From NCBI GenBank assembly GCA_963970005.1, contig CAXAMN010029016.1, positions 367,587 through 431,586 on the forward strand: a stretch of DNA of 64,000 nucleotides, given 5' to 3'. The notes beneath the pieces were generated by a model, which was not told the DNA's origin, did no database searches, and saw nothing but the letters and a program-made list of their open reading frames with translations. This document shows positions 20,160 to 31,574 of this stretch, one piece after another. Both the position numbers and the translations under genes were made by a program. Source of the DNA: Durusdinium trenchii (lineage: Eukaryota > Sar > Dinophyceae > Suessiales > Symbiodiniaceae). Position 1 is the first letter of the stretch; each line of letters begins with the position of its first letter.

Positions 20160-20900
20160 CCATGGATGGCAGTGGCTGTCGATTTTCCATGTTGACCCTA
20201 AATGTCCAAGCACTGTCGACGGGTCCACTAGCAGCCCAAGCCAAAGGCTATGTACTTGAAGGTAAAGCCTTAGCACTTGCCGAACAGTGTGATCGGCGTC
20301 GAATTGCTGTGATTGCCATGCAAGAATGCCGAAGTCAAGCAGGACAACGACACAATCGCTGGTACTTCGTCTACTGCTCGGGCAGTGACGGGAGTCGGGA
20401 GCCATGGGTGCGAATTGTGGTTCCATAGAGATCTTGTTTTTTGCAAAACAGCCGGTCAGAAATTGTGTTTTTCAGAGATGCCGACATCCACAACTGTCTC
20501 CAACCTGGTAGTCGGCGGAGACTTGAACGCCAGGGTTGGTCATACAGTCAGTGATAGTATTGGCTCTCTGTCATCAGAAAAAGAAAATGCAGGTGGTCAG
20601 TTGATGCATCCAGTTTTGCAGTGAACACTTTTCCGCATTTACATCAGGGTCCTAGCTCGACTTGGAGGTTGCAATGGAGGGGGGAGACTTGACTATTTCT
20701 TGGTACCGGACTTTCCTCCAACAAACTATTGATGTCCTTGGATCCCAAGATGATCATAAGGCCCTACAACTCGATTTGATTTTTGCCCTTTGTGCACCGA
20801 ACGCTCGAGCTTTCAAAACTCGACGCTTTCGACCAGAGGCCCTTCACGATCCTGCATCCCAGCGGGCCTTCGCCACAGAGCGTCACTACCGCCAGTGACA
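20160..20900 (+). pseudogene. LINE AP-type endonuclease (EEP fold), frameshifted
   Basis: The pieces appear in order: MLTLNVQALSTGPLAAQAKG (strand 1), IAVIAMQECRSQ with the catalytic Q-E (near 20310), VVGGDLNARVGHTVSDSIGS with the G-D-L-N-A box (near 20510-20560), RLDYFLVPDFPPTNY (near 20682) and DDHKALQLDL with the terminal D-H (near 20750). The catalytic residues are still present but lie in different frames. Each box matches the family order; only the DNA between them has drifted. Confidence 0.75.
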
Positions 20901-21486
20901 TGGGAATTGGGGACAGGTCTGCACGCCGAACTTCTCACCCAGGCCATTCAACAAGTTGGTACAAAGCATTTCGGAAAGGTTGCCCGGCAACCCCGACAGC
21001 CATACATCTCGACAGAAACATGGCATGTCATTCTTGTAGAAAGCAACTTGCTAAGTACTCGTTGTCCTGTGACAAATTGCTACAGCCAGCCCAAGATTCA
21101 GCAGCAGCCGAGTTGCTCTGTCAGGCTAAAGTTGCAGTCCAAGCCAGTAAGGGCTGGTCACTTCGAATGCGGGCAGCTCTTCATAAGAAAGTGGCCCAGC
21201 TAGTCCGCAGAGACAAAAGCCGGCAGGCGTACGAAATCGCCAAACGTTTTGAAGTAGCTGCCGCCCACCATGACTCGAAACAATTGTGCCAAGCCTTGCG
21301 CCCTTTATTGGGCCAATTGGGACGCAAGACAGGACCCAATTTTCGACCATTGCCAGGCGTCAAGGGTGCGGGTGGAAGTCTTTTGAGCGATTTAGATGAC
21401 ATACATTCCTGGTGGGGAAAGCATTTTGCTGATCTAGAAGACGGGCAGCCCTTCAAGCCTTTTTCGCTCAGCAACGAAGCCTCACA

Positions 21487-22900
21487 ATGCTCTCCACGCC
21501 TAGTTTTGCAGTTGATGTCCTCCCAACCATGCAAGACATCGAGCGTGGCCTACGTCAGTTTAGTTGCAACAAAGCGCCTGGCCCAGATGGGCTTATTGCT
21601 GAAATGTACCAAATTGACATTCCCATCATGGCCCGTGCTTTGCATCCCTTAGCCTTGAAGGTAGCCATTCGCTGCAAAGAGGCCATGCGATTCAAAGGAG
21701 CCAATTGATTTATATGCCCAAGAAATCGAAAGTTCCACATGACCCCAGAGGGTATCGTGGAATCATGCTTCAGGATGTCCTCACCAAGTTCGTCCACCGT
21801 GTTTGGCGCAGTATGTTGCAGCGCTACTTGCCCAATATAGCACCAGCCATGCAATCAGGTAGCCTGCCTGGCACTGGACCAGATCAAGTGCAATTGATGG
21901 TCCAGGCGCGTGCGGAGTTTTGCCAGTCGCGGCACCTTTCACATGCCTGTGTTTTCATCGACATCTCCAATGCCTACTATCGGCTCTTTCGACCAGCGCT
22001 GATTCGAGACATCCATACAGATGAAGATCTAGCTGCCTTTTTCGATTTCATGCTTTGTCTCCAATTTCGTTCCAAGGTTTTATGCAAAGCATGCAGCAAA
22101 TGGATACCTTCAAAGCATTATCATGGGTGTCCTTGACTCCACATGGTTTAGCGTGGCCGGACGGGCCAATGTGGTCCACACCAAACGCGGCAGCCGTCCC
22201 GGCTCGCCATTAGCAGACATCCTGTTTGCTTACTTGCTTGCAGAAATCCAAAATACTGCTCGTAGCCAATTGGAACAGCAGCGCATTTTTCACGTTTTGC
22301 CCCTTCGATGGCTACCTAGCTTGGATGCTGTTTCTGAACCAGGGGTTTTAGATACATGCTCACCAGGACTCACCTCTAGGCACTTTAGTTGATCCCGCAG
22401 CTTCCTTTTGCACGGTCTTTAATTTTTCGGTCGACAAGGCTGAAGCAGTGGTTCGGTTTCGTGGTCCACAAGCCAGGACTGCATTGGCGACGCTCCTTGA
22501 GGATTCGCCTCCAACCATTAGCTATTGTAGCTGCAAAGCCAACCAGGGCCTCTTGACTGTTCGACCAGATTATGAGCATTTGGGATCGCTGTATGCCGGC
22601 AAGGGTCACCCGCATTCTGAGATCCAGCGCCGCTTTCAGCTTTGCCGCCCACTGAGTCGACTGCTGCTCACGAGCATATTGCGTAAACTGTCCATGCAAC
22701 AGCGCGCTCGCGAAATGCTCTACCGCAGCCTAGTCAACAGTAAACTTTTGTATGGTTCCGCCACTTGGCAGCAGATGAACATTGCCTCTATGATTTTTTG
22801 GGTCACTCATGTCCTGAGGTTGTACAGAAGACTTGTCCCTAACATGTCTCTTCAGCAAGGCGTCCATCAGTTGGACATTCTGCCGCAATGCAGCTGCCAC
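21487..22900 (+). pseudogene. LINE reverse transcriptase, motif C not visible
   Basis: LRQFSCNKAPGPDGLIAEMY starts the RT. After a stop at 21706 it continues as IYMPKKSKVPHDPRGYRGIM and ACVFIDISNAYYRLFRPAL (motif A, with Asp), then GSRPGSPLADILFAYLLAEI (motif B). Where the catalytic Y/W-x-D-D should follow (near 22318) the frame reads AWMLFL and no D-D pair is seen. The thumb follows as EHLGSLYAGKGHPHSEIQRR and MQQRAREMLYRSLVNSKLLY. The enzyme is therefore dead by frameshifts and probably by loss of its catalytic pair. Confidence 0.75.
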
Positions 22901-23215
22901 CGCTGTGGCTTTTGAGCCAAAACCGTTTGCGCCTCTTTTTTGGTATTTTTGATGCCCCAAAGCTTGACACCTTGAGTATGCTGCAAGCTCAGTCGGACCA
23001 CTCAGGTTGGTTGTCCCTTGTTCGAGGTGATCTGCAGGCCCTTAATGCGCTGCTACCCTCAAATCGGCAGTTTTACAGCATAGATGACCTTGCATGGCCG
23101 GAGCTTTCTTTGCAGATTCTTTAAGCCGAGCCATCATTGCCGCAACGCTGCAAACTTGCCTCGCAGTGTTTCCTGAAACAAGCCCACTGCTCCTCAGGGG
23201 CCGCGGTCCTTTCGT

Positions 23216-23400
23216 TGCCACCTGTGTCAGCAGAATTTTTCGACCTTCCAGAAGCTGTGCGCTCATGATTTCAAAATGCACCAGACTCGGAACATTGCAG
23301 CATACGATGGAGTCGATTCGCAATGCAAATAATGCCTGAAGGTCTACCACTCTAGGACGCAGCCATTGCATCACCTCAAATACACCAGGACGGAATGTCT
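23216..23400 (+). pseudogene. LINE zinc-finger pair, second finger broken by a stop
   Basis: CHLCQQNFSTFQKLCAHDFK then MH gives a C-x2-C-x12-H-x4-H finger. Twenty-odd codons on, a second starts CK, meets TAA, then continues CLKVYHSRTQPLHHLKYTRT then EC, a C-x2-C...H...C pattern with the stop between its first two cysteines. The same pair of finger types follows the RT in the LINE at 7.8-11.1 kb. They probably bind nucleic acid. Confidence 0.6.
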
Positions 23401-23653
23401 CCATGCACTGGTGTGTACTGTGCCTCCACTGGGTGAGGACTCGGTTGCCGCTCTGGCCCGAACCGACATCCTACAGCACAAAGAGCTCTTCGCCCATGGT
23501 TGGTGAATCAGTTTAGTCACCAGATGGCTGAAGCCCTGCAAGACCCGTCCGTGAGGATGACGCCTATTCACCGCACAGGCGCTCCTTCAGCGACTGATTT
23601 TGCCCAAGGTTTCTTGCAACTGTGTGTTACTCATGAGCCGATTGCCAAGTTAG

Positions 23654-24845
23654 TTGCATTTTAATGCCATGTGCCTTTTTCGCAAAGCGGCAAAGCGTAT
23701 TTTTTGCTGTTTGCCGGCTGCTGATCAGCTTGAAGGGGTCCGAGCCGCTGCTGAAGCCGTGGAGGCGTGGCGATGCTTCTATGGCCATCCCACTATAGAA
23801 CAGCAACAGCACATGCTTCTGCGCTTCCGGCAACCAAATGTGAGCGCTCCACGACACATCTCTAGTGCGCAGACGCGCTGAGGACTTCAATGTGATCACA
23901 CAGGTGCAAAGGCTTACATTGCAGGATGCTCAAGCCGACCTTCGCTGGCCACCACAAGCTGCAATGCTCTCAGCGCCTTTGCCGGACCAGCCAGTTGTGC
24001 TATACCTCTACTCTGACCGACGCCGGCCTGGCGATTTTGCGTCGCACTTCGAGGCCTGGGGCCGCTTACACGCTGTGAGTAGCAATGCACTGCTTATTGA
24101 TGTCGCCCTTTCAGCCGACCATGACATGCGGAATACTGCGCATGTCTCTCGGTTCGCAGCTTGGATTAGAGAAGGCAAAGTTTTTGGGATTTTAATGGCA
24201 CCCTGCTGTGAATCCTGGTCCTCTGCGAGGGCCCTGGAAGGTACGCCAAGGGTTTTACATCTCCCTGAAACACCCTGAGCCAACTTGAGCTTGGCAGAGC
24301 TTGACCAGCTTTTGGTTGCCCATGAGCTGCTCTATACAGCTTTGCATCTCGCCTTGTTGGCCATCATTGCGGGTGTAGCCGTGATCTGTGAACATCCCAA
24401 AGCGCCTTCCAGGCAGGACCTTCCGAGTATATGGAAGACGCCACTGCTCTGATGGCTGCGCAACCACCCAAAAGTTGCAATTGTTACGATCAACCAAGGA
24501 CAGTTCCAAGGAATAGCCTGGAAGCCAACCACCGTTATGGTGGCGCACCTCCCGATGGCCAGGCAGACTTTCTGGGAATATGCCCAGCGAGTAGATCCGA
24601 AGAGTCTTCAAAGCTTACAGGGCAAGGACTCTAGCGGTGCTTACCGGACCAGCGCCGCCAAGGAGTACTCAGGATACCTCAATGAAGTACTGGCTCGCAT
24701 TTTCTTCATGGAATGGCTCCAACGACGCCGTGTCCAGGCTCCTCTTCCTGCTGACCAAGAACTTCTCACCTATATGGCAAGCTTGGCAGCCAACGAAGAT
24801 CTGGAGCAAGCAATGCAGCTGGACTATGCAGGTCCGATGAAGTGA
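23654..24845 (+). pseudogene. C-terminal domain of a dinoflagellate LINE (PCxSW and EHP motifs)
   Basis: The region opens FRKAAKRIFCCLPAADQLEG. It continues QPVVLYLYSDRRRPGDFASH with FEAWGRLHAV, NALLIDVALSADHDMRNTAH, IREGKVFGILMAPCCESWSS with AR (near 24198-24230), then after a frameshift AGVAVICEHPKAPSRQDLPS with IW (near 24370-24430), and DPKSLQSLQGKDSSGAYRTS with AAKEYSGYLN before the final stop. I know this motif order from dinoflagellate LINE polyproteins. P-C...W-S followed later by E-H-P recalls the P-C and E-N motifs of cytosine-C5 methyltransferases, but the fit is partial and the function unproven. Stops include a TGA near 24450. Confidence 0.6.
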
Positions 24846-24903
24846 GAGGCCGCACCTTTGCTTTCACCTTGTTTCCACCTGCCCTCGGATTGAGAAGGCT
24901 TGC

Positions 24904-24921
24904 GTTGGGGTTAGCCCCAAC
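24904..24921 (+). other. Hairpin in the 3' flank of the long LINE
   Basis: GTTGGGGTTAGCCCCAAC: 7-bp perfect stem with a TTAG loop, about 60 bp after the last LINE stop codon. It could be part of the element 3' end. Confidence 0.5.
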
Positions 24922-26047
24922 CCGGAGAGCCACAAGCAAATGGCAAAAAAGGCTACGTGTAGACTCTTGAAACAAAAACACAGTAGATCCCCCAACTGAA
25001 GAGGATGTCCGATTCACACAAGTGGGGGGTTTATTGATCAGGCGCGTCACCATGCGACGACGGGGCGGACGACGTCGAACCGCGCGGATCAACCGCGCGT
25101 GAAAGGTTGGACCGGTGGGGTTTTGACCAGTCCTATGGTAAACCAATGATTGCCCATATCACACGTATTTTTGTTATGTTTTTTATCATCCATGAATTCA
25201 TAATAGCAATCGATCGTGTTTGGGCATGTTAGACATGCCATGTGAAACCTCAAGAAAAAAGGGTTTGACATGGTCCTCTCCAGATCGACCCAACCGATTC
25301 AGTCGAAGGAACGACCCAACGGACCTCTCTAGCTGAACTGAACTGCCGTTCTCGTTCGAATCGGGCAAAGCCCTCTAAGGTGACCCCCTTAAAACGGCTG
25401 AGAGATCATTTTTTTGATAGCTTTGGATCTGGAATCGGACACATCTCCAAGGATCTGGTTGAACTTCTTACTCGTATTGGACGTGTGCGCGCTGCTCCTC
25501 TTGTTGCCCTCCTTCTTTGGCAAGCCCGTGGCTGTTCAAGCACCTTGGCAGCGCAACGCTTCAGCGCTTCGCCGTGTTTCCCAGCGTTGACCGATTGAAA
25601 CGGATCGAAGTCAGATTTTGGATCGAGAATTGGGGTCCCAAATGTCACTGAGGTGTCAAGTCACTAGTCAATACTAGTCGATACTAGTCACCTAGTCATG
25701 AGTCCGACCCAAACACTCTCACAAGGTATTCAGTGGGGTGTGATTGGATTCTTTTGAGGAATTTCAAAGATCAGACGTCCTACAACTAAACACCGACTGG
25801 TAGTCGGCTGTTTTCACCCATCTGTGCTGTGCCCTCGCGATCTATCCTTGCCAAGGACATCTACTTGGATGAAGGCAAGCTGGTTTTGAAGAGCCTCAAC
25901 TGTGGGATTGGTCGGGTTTAATTGCAGAAAACGAGCACGACTAGTGACTACAACGACAAAGGACAACGACGTACGAAGGACACCGAAATCAATCGTTCGG
26001 TGACCTCGAAAGCTGAATGACCTCGAGTTGGGGCCACCAAGCATCCA

Positions 26048-26155
26048 ATATACCTGGATCTTCCAACATGTGACAAACATATGATATGCCTTTTTTCATC
26101 CATCAACAACTGCCAAAAGGCAGACATTTGGCATAGTTGGAAGATCCAGGTATAT
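26048..26155. repeat. Element with 20-bp perfect terminal inverted repeats
   Basis: ATATACCTGGATCTTCCAAC (26048-26067) is exactly complementary to 26136-26155, enclosing 68 bp. No coding content. A shorter pair starting with the same ATATACCTGG lies at 33386-33448. The size and structure fit a MITE-like or introner-like element; no target-site duplication is clear. Confidence 0.75.
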
Positions 26156-26998
26156 GGTCCAACTTCCTATCACAGGGGTCAACTGTGTTGTACCTGGACC
26201 TTCCTTCAACGGGGTCTTCGTTCGGCTATAGACTGCTCTACAGTACTTGTGGATCTCCAGCACCTCGAATTTGAAGGCCCTGGTCGGATGGGCAAGCTCG
26301 CCGGGCTATCGAAAGGTGAGGTATCGATGGCGCATAGGGCCGGTGGGTCTTTTAGTGAACAGTCACATGCAGACAGTATCATCTTTATCTGCAGAAGTAG
26401 ATGGAAGATGATCGGATATGGAACTTTTGCAAATTTGGCGGGTTGTCCTATTGGAGGCTTGACTTAGCCTGAGGCACGCAGCGAGCCCACCGTCCCCATT
26501 GCATGCCTTTTTGGGTGGTGTTTGACGCTCGTTCCGACTCCTTTCGTGCCTCGTGCCACGTCATTCCGACCTCTCTTTCCCCGACGCCTCGAGTTCCGTC
26601 CTGCCCCAAAGAGGGGGAAGAGACATTGGTCTTTGGTTGGCATGTGCCCCATGTGGTCGAACTGGACTTCCATACGGGAAATACGCCCCCAAACCACCGC
26701 ACCCATTGATTCCCCCCCCCCCTCTGCCGGCACTGAACGGAAGCGCATGGCCGCCCGAGGACCTGGGGAAGTCATCAGGTGCATCGCTGGGCGCCGTTGC
26801 CGGTGAAGATCCGTTTGACCCATACGCATCACTACCTCTTGGAGGAGCCGAATCCGTCCCGTACCGATCGGTCCCGGGCCTCTCCCACCCCGGCGGAAAG
26901 GCGGAAGCTAGGGAGATGGTTCGGTAGGTGGCGGAAAGGTCCTGCCGCGGGTCGGTGGCGGACCCTGGAAAGGAGTGAGCGCCCCAAAAAGCTGGCAG

Positions 26999-27053
<55 letters not shown>
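26999..27053. repeat. (ATC/CAT)n triplet repeat
   Basis: About 17 perfect ATC units; reads as Ser, His or Ile runs on plus and Met or Asp runs on minus. No coding claim. Confidence 0.95.
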
Positions 27054-27421
27054 GTACTTGGATTAGAAGCAGGAGGCGTTTTGGGTGCGGCAGCCCTTCC
27101 GAATTCTTGCTAAATGCATTCCCTTTCAAAGATGGATGTTCTGTGCCCCAGTGCCGGTTTTGTCGCCGGGTGACCGACTGGCCCCGGGGGGGTCAACTGT
27201 CTTGGAGATCCGATTTGGGCCGTCTCTGTTCCCTCTAGCAGCACAGGGTGGACACCCTGTGCTGCGCTAGGCCTCGCAGGCGATAGCAGGAGTCCAAACG
27301 AACACCCGCACCAACAGGTGATATTGATACAAATGGAGATGGGTCAAAACCTGGAGCCCCAACACCATGTAGCTTGATCTTCCAGGTAGGTGCCACGACC
27401 CCCAGGCCAAATCACCGCTAG

Positions 27422-27478
27422 GAGAAGAACGTCTTCCGCGTGAAGTGGCGGGATCCGGACGAGCTCTACTTATTGCAG
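27422..27478 (+). CDS. Candidate exon, unknown product
   Basis: After an acceptor AG at 27420-27421 the frame reads EKNVFRVKWRDPDELYLLQ and stops being protein-like after TTGCAG. The next bases, GATCAA, would be a GA-type donor. The composition is strongly protein-like (V-F-R-V-K-W-R-D-P-D-E-L). No family recognised. It belongs to the plus-strand exon series of the middle of the window. Confidence 0.4.
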
Positions 27479-28397
27479 GATCAAGGCTTGGAACCGGATT
27501 CCCAGGGCATCCAGGCTGAATCCCAGGAATGTTTTGGGCGAGGTTTTAGTTCTTTTGAATCTCAGATCTTCAGGCAGGCAGGCAACCCACTTCGTTCGTT
27601 GCGTCCCAGGCATCGGCGGCACCGGTCCCAGTGGTTGTTTGGCAACGACCACCAAACCTGGCCGACCGGGCCTTTGAGGAAACCCTGGCTGCCTGGGATC
27701 CACCTGTGAGCACCTGTGATCACCTGAGTCCGTTTCTTTTTCCGTGTGGGACCCTGCCAGGAAGCGAGACCGGTGAAAAAACGAGGTTTGGAAGAGCCGG
27801 CTGGATGGTTTTAGGAGATTGGGAACAGAAGCCATGGTAGATGGTGAAGAAAGGAAGTCTTGCTTCTGGCGGCACAGAAATTTCTTTCCTTTGCCATGTT
27901 TGAGGTGTAATTTTGTGTGGCTGTTTGGGCATCCATGAAACCGGCTATCAAAGGCCCCGCGCACAGCAACCACTTTCATGGTTACAATCATCCCTCAAGC
28001 AATTGCCCACCTGTGGCCCCGGACGTTCAAGGACATTGTGATCGTGTCCACCCCAAAGATCAACACTGAACTGTGTAGTCTAAGCAAAACTGGTGCAGAG
28101 TAGAGTGGTTTTCCTGATGGTTTTCCTGCGATATCACACACATTGCCAGGGGAGCACATCAGCAAGGACATCAATACCTCCTGGGGGCGTATGCGGATCT
28201 TGCCCAGATGCTGCCTGGTATGGACCTGGACAGGGGGGAAGGCGGGTGGAGTCGAAGGATGTGGCGCAAAAGGTTTCCAGTGGAATCCCACTGTCACGCT
28301 AGCTAGGTATTTACTGGTTCCCAAGAGGAAAGGGGTAGACCCAGAACAACCACGGTTCGTGATACCTCATCCGAAGTGGAAAACCACCTGCTTGTAG
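27479..28397. other. Intron-like; no exon seen
   Basis: Overlapping ORFs only, the longest on minus (27991-27470) without a motif. Confidence 0.4.
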
Positions 28398-28443
28398 AGG
28401 ATTTCATGGTCATCCAACGGGCCATCTTCCGCGACTATTTCAG
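28398..28443 (+). CDS. Candidate micro-exon, unknown product
   Basis: It lies between CTTGTAG and AGG|GTATAG, 46 bases long. It reads DFMVIQRAIFRDYFR, an amphipathic helix-like segment. Both borders are plausible; no family is recognised. Confidence 0.35.
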
Positions 28444-28851
28444 GGTATAGTAGGCTAGTGAAACTTCGAATGTGCGTTTGGAAACGAAAAGGCGGAAATA
28501 TGGACCCTGATAAACTACCGGAACTGGTTCCGGTGCTTTTTTTGGATACCTTTATGGCATTTCGACTTAGAATGCGTGCACTGGATGTTTGGTTTTCTGC
28601 ATATTTACAGGGATTTGTGACAGATGGGAATGGCGGTTCATCCAGTTCCGGTACTTTTTTCCCCGGAATTCTGCACAGGTGTGAGCTGTTTGGTGATGGG
28701 ATTGTTTTGGTGATGGAACACCCAAAGAACTTTTCTTCTTTCTGCTTTTGAACTTGAACAAGATGCCAAGAATTGCTGGCAGCATTGGATTTCACAAGGA
28801 AATAACCACATATTTTAACCTCTATGTTTAGGAATTGATATCGGACCGGAA

Positions 28852-28876
28852 CTTAGAATGCCGCGGGCATTCTAAG
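28852..28876. repeat. Near-perfect palindrome, with a third half-copy nearby
   Basis: CTTAGAATGCC and GGCATTCTAAG face each other around GCG. A third GGCATTCTAAG stands at 28912-28922. Confidence 0.8.
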
Positions 28877-30919
28877 ATGGAGATGCATTCTATGCGCTTG
28901 GAACTCAAACAGGCATTCTAAGTTTCGCTATCTTACTATAGTAATTGCGTGTGACATGCCGTAGGCATTCGGCCATTCACATGGAAAAATCGAGTGTATA
29001 TAGTAGTTGCCTTCAGAGCCCGTAGGAATCCGCTGTGAATCCCTCCATGGTATGGGTCGAACTCGCCAGGCAGCCTGCACCGAACTAGTTTGGAACATGA
29101 AGAACCCTATCCTTTCCCGATCGATGTTCACCCATTTTTGGACCCAAGTTTTGGGGGGCCGGACCTGACTCTCGTGGATCCCCTCCGGTGCCCGAACCGA
29201 ACCCACGAACACCCCGAACGCACCGCGGTGTGTTCCCCCCCGAAGCCTCGGCCCACCGAGCTGTTCGCGCGGGTGGGGGTCGGATCGGTCCGTCGGGGTC
29301 TTCAGGTCGTGGCCGAAAACCCTGCAAAACCTCCGGGGTCTTCGGGGTTCGGACCTTCTCCACCAATCCCGGCTTGGGACCGGTCGTCGTTCACGGAGCG
29401 TGGAAGGGTTCTTTCCCATCCGGCTGGTACCGGACGAGAAAGTCTGACCGGATGACGCGAGGTCGAACGGAATTGAAATTCTTTGAAGGTGGTGCTGGCA
29501 CCATCGTCGTTTCCTGGACTTCAGAGAGGTTCCTGTCACCAAGTCCTGGTTCGAGTCAACGACAGATCCCTCAGAGTCGGGATCGACATGTCTCTTCTTT
29601 TGACCCAGACGCGATCTTTGACCCTCCTAAGTAGGGGCCGGACCCGAACCATTCCCTAGGGTTTTGAGGGAGCAAGGGCTGTTTGGAGCGTCTGGGTATA
29701 TGGTTTTTCCGATTCAATGTGAGCATTCCGAGGGTTGCCCTGTTTTCCGAACCCCCAAAAACCTCCGGCGAACTCGGGACTGACCGACCTCCAACCCGTG
29801 ACCCTGGTACTGGGTACTGGGTACGTCGCGGACAGGTTCCCTCTGGGCCAGTGCCACCTGTGGAATTCCCTCGCTCATCGTCCTTGTCTTTCTCCTGGCC
29901 GGGGCCGCGGACGGGGTGGCGGACGTTCATTTCGTGGGGACCACCGGGCGACCCGTTTTTTGTCACACCGAACATGAACGGTTGGGTCCCACAGCTACCT
30001 CTTCAGCCATTCCCCACCTCATGTTTCGGAAGATCAGGTACGATGCCGGGAGAATTGCAGCTTTTGGGTACTTTTTCCTAAGGTACTTCTCTTCAGCAAG
30101 CACCCCAAAGAAGCACCTTTTTAGGTATATAGAACCCAAATCGATCGAAAAGTAGATCCCCACCGTGCCATAACTGAAGACCAGGTCAGGAAGATTGGAC
30201 GGTGACGTCCACAGGACCCGAAGCAAACCCTGGGTGTTGCAACCGGGCCCGGATTCTCAGCGCAGTTCATTCATTTCTCATGCCTCACGGGCTCGCCTGG
30301 AGCCTGGAGCTCGAGGCTCCAAGCGATGATATTTTTTCGTGCCAACCACCTTTTTGGAGCTACTGTAGATTTGGGGGTTGGTAACTTAGTCAATGTAAGG
30401 ACACCCTGCAAAACTCAGAAGAGAAGGTTTGTCATGTTGCTCGGTTTGTGGTATTATTGCAGGGCACCATAAAGTTCAGAGTGGCAGAGGGCAGCGGTTA
30501 CTTTGCAATGGCACACCGGTTTAACGGCCGTTTTTCGGGGTTTGCTTCAGGTGATGGTTGGACGCAACAAAAGCCATATGCTGTTCGTTCAGAGCTCATT
30601 TGTTCGATTCATAAAGCTTCAGGTACACTACCTTTTGGCGGTTGTGCCATGCACTCTGAAACCACTGTAGGTTTGCTCAAGGTCACGTTCTTGTTGCCCC
30701 TGTACAGTAGAGAAAACAATATATAAATTCTATATTGAATCCACAAAATACAATCGTGTTGCTGTGTATAGGAAAAAACACAACACCTCTGGATACTCGT
30801 CTAGTCTTCATGTTCGATAAACAAAGTGTCTGTCACCCACTTGAAAGTGTCGATCTATAGAAGGCTTCAGAGCTTTCTTGTCCGTGACCGGTCTGACCGC
30901 TGGCGGGCGGCCATGGGCA
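28877..30919. other. Intron or intergenic; two dispersed-repeat copies
   Basis: 29347-29400 and 29630-29698 carry the dispersed repeat described under findings. Frames around 29840-29980 are GC-rich and protein-like in places, but without clear borders. Confidence 0.45.
29630..29698 (+). repeat. Dispersed repeat family 1 copy
   Basis: Reads AGTAGGGGCCGGACC...CCATTCCCTAGGGTTTTGAGGGA...GGAGCGTCTGGG. It shares its 5' part with 44890-44968 and its 3' part with 16841-16878. Confidence 0.75.
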
Positions 30920-31399
30920 ATGGCAGTCAGCCCTTTGGAGCCACCATTGAAGAGAGTTCGGAAGGACATTCTCTCGAGCGAATTGGTGCAGCGACTCAGT
31001 GATGAAGAACTGGAAATTCAGGTGGTGGGCGTGGGCGGAGATGGATTCCAGGTTCGAGTGCCCAAGTCCCTGACCGGCTCTGGGCTTCGAAGAATCATCC
31101 GCGATCGACTTCCGCTGAAAGCTGGAGCAAGAGTTGTGGTGATGAAAGGCTCTCAGAAGCTTTCATTATCGAAGACTCTGGCCCAAGAAGGGCTGGTGCA
31201 AGAGGATCAAGAGGAACCAACTTCTTTGTCCTACGCCTATGAGGTGGCTAACCTGCAGGAGGCTTTGAGATGCATCCGAAAGTGCCCTGTCGACGCTGAT
31301 GAGTCGATGGCTCTTGAGGGGATACTGCAGCTACGAGGGCTGCAAGAGACAACTGCTCTCAGGCACCTTGTCACCCTCAAGCACCTTGCCTTTGGCGAT
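30920..31399 (+). CDS. Ubiquitin-like N-terminal protein, possibly leading into LRR-type repeats
   Basis: From the ATG at 30920 (MAVSPLEPPLKRVRK) a charged leader precedes LEIQVVGVGGDGFQVRVPKS, GSGLRRIIRDRLPLKAGARV and VVMKGSQKLSLSKTLAQEGL. This beta-strand/helix/beta-strand pattern, with K-G-S-x-K-L-S in place of the usual g-x-x-L, resembles the ubiquitin-like N-terminus of many dinoflagellate proteins. Then LQEALRCIRK and ALRHLVTLKHLAFGDGF look like the start of repeats of the L-x-x-L-x-F-G-x-x-F type. Exactly there the sequence enters a CTG repeat, so the rest of the protein is lost or hidden. The frame is also open upstream to 30878. Coding: fairly sure; family: tentative. Confidence 0.6.
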
Positions 31400-31402
31400 G
31401 GG

Positions 31403-31540
31403 TTTGCTGCTGCTGCTGCTGCTTGGTGGTCTGCTGCTGCTTGGTGGTCTGCTGCTGCTNNNNNNNNNNCTGCTGCTGCTTGGTGGTCTGCTGCTGCTTG
31501 GTGGTCTGCTGCTGCTTGGTGGTCTGCTGCTGCTTGGTGG

Positions 31541-31574
<34 letters not shown>

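Larger units (their letters stand above)
17060..24845 (+). mobile_element. Long decayed LINE with RNase H ahead of the endonuclease
   Basis: In order: a possible CRCGTKN metal-binding start near 17350; a Gln-rich coiled-coil ORF1-like region (17359-19244); RNase H (about 19489-20000); AP-type endonuclease (about 20160-20900); reverse transcriptase (about 21487-22900); zinc fingers (about 23216-23400); and a C-terminal domain (about 23654-24845). All lie on the plus strand but in alternating frames with many stops, so it is a fossil. Ends are approximate, with no target duplication found. A hairpin lies in the 3' flank (24904-24921). Confidence 0.75.
24922..27421. other. Intergenic or intron; a small inverted-repeat element and a triplet repeat
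   Basis: No convincing exon. CGCGCGG-ATCAA-CCGCGCG forms a hairpin near 25080-25098. The 26048-26155 element is listed separately. A frame at 26720-26927 (AGEDPFDPYASLPLGGAESV) is protein-like but overlaps others and has no clear splice borders. Confidence 0.5.

Noticed and set aside
22908-22924. Spliced-leader match on the minus strand (TTTTGGCTCAA)
   Set aside because: Only 11 bases match and it lies inside LINE coding DNA; probably chance.
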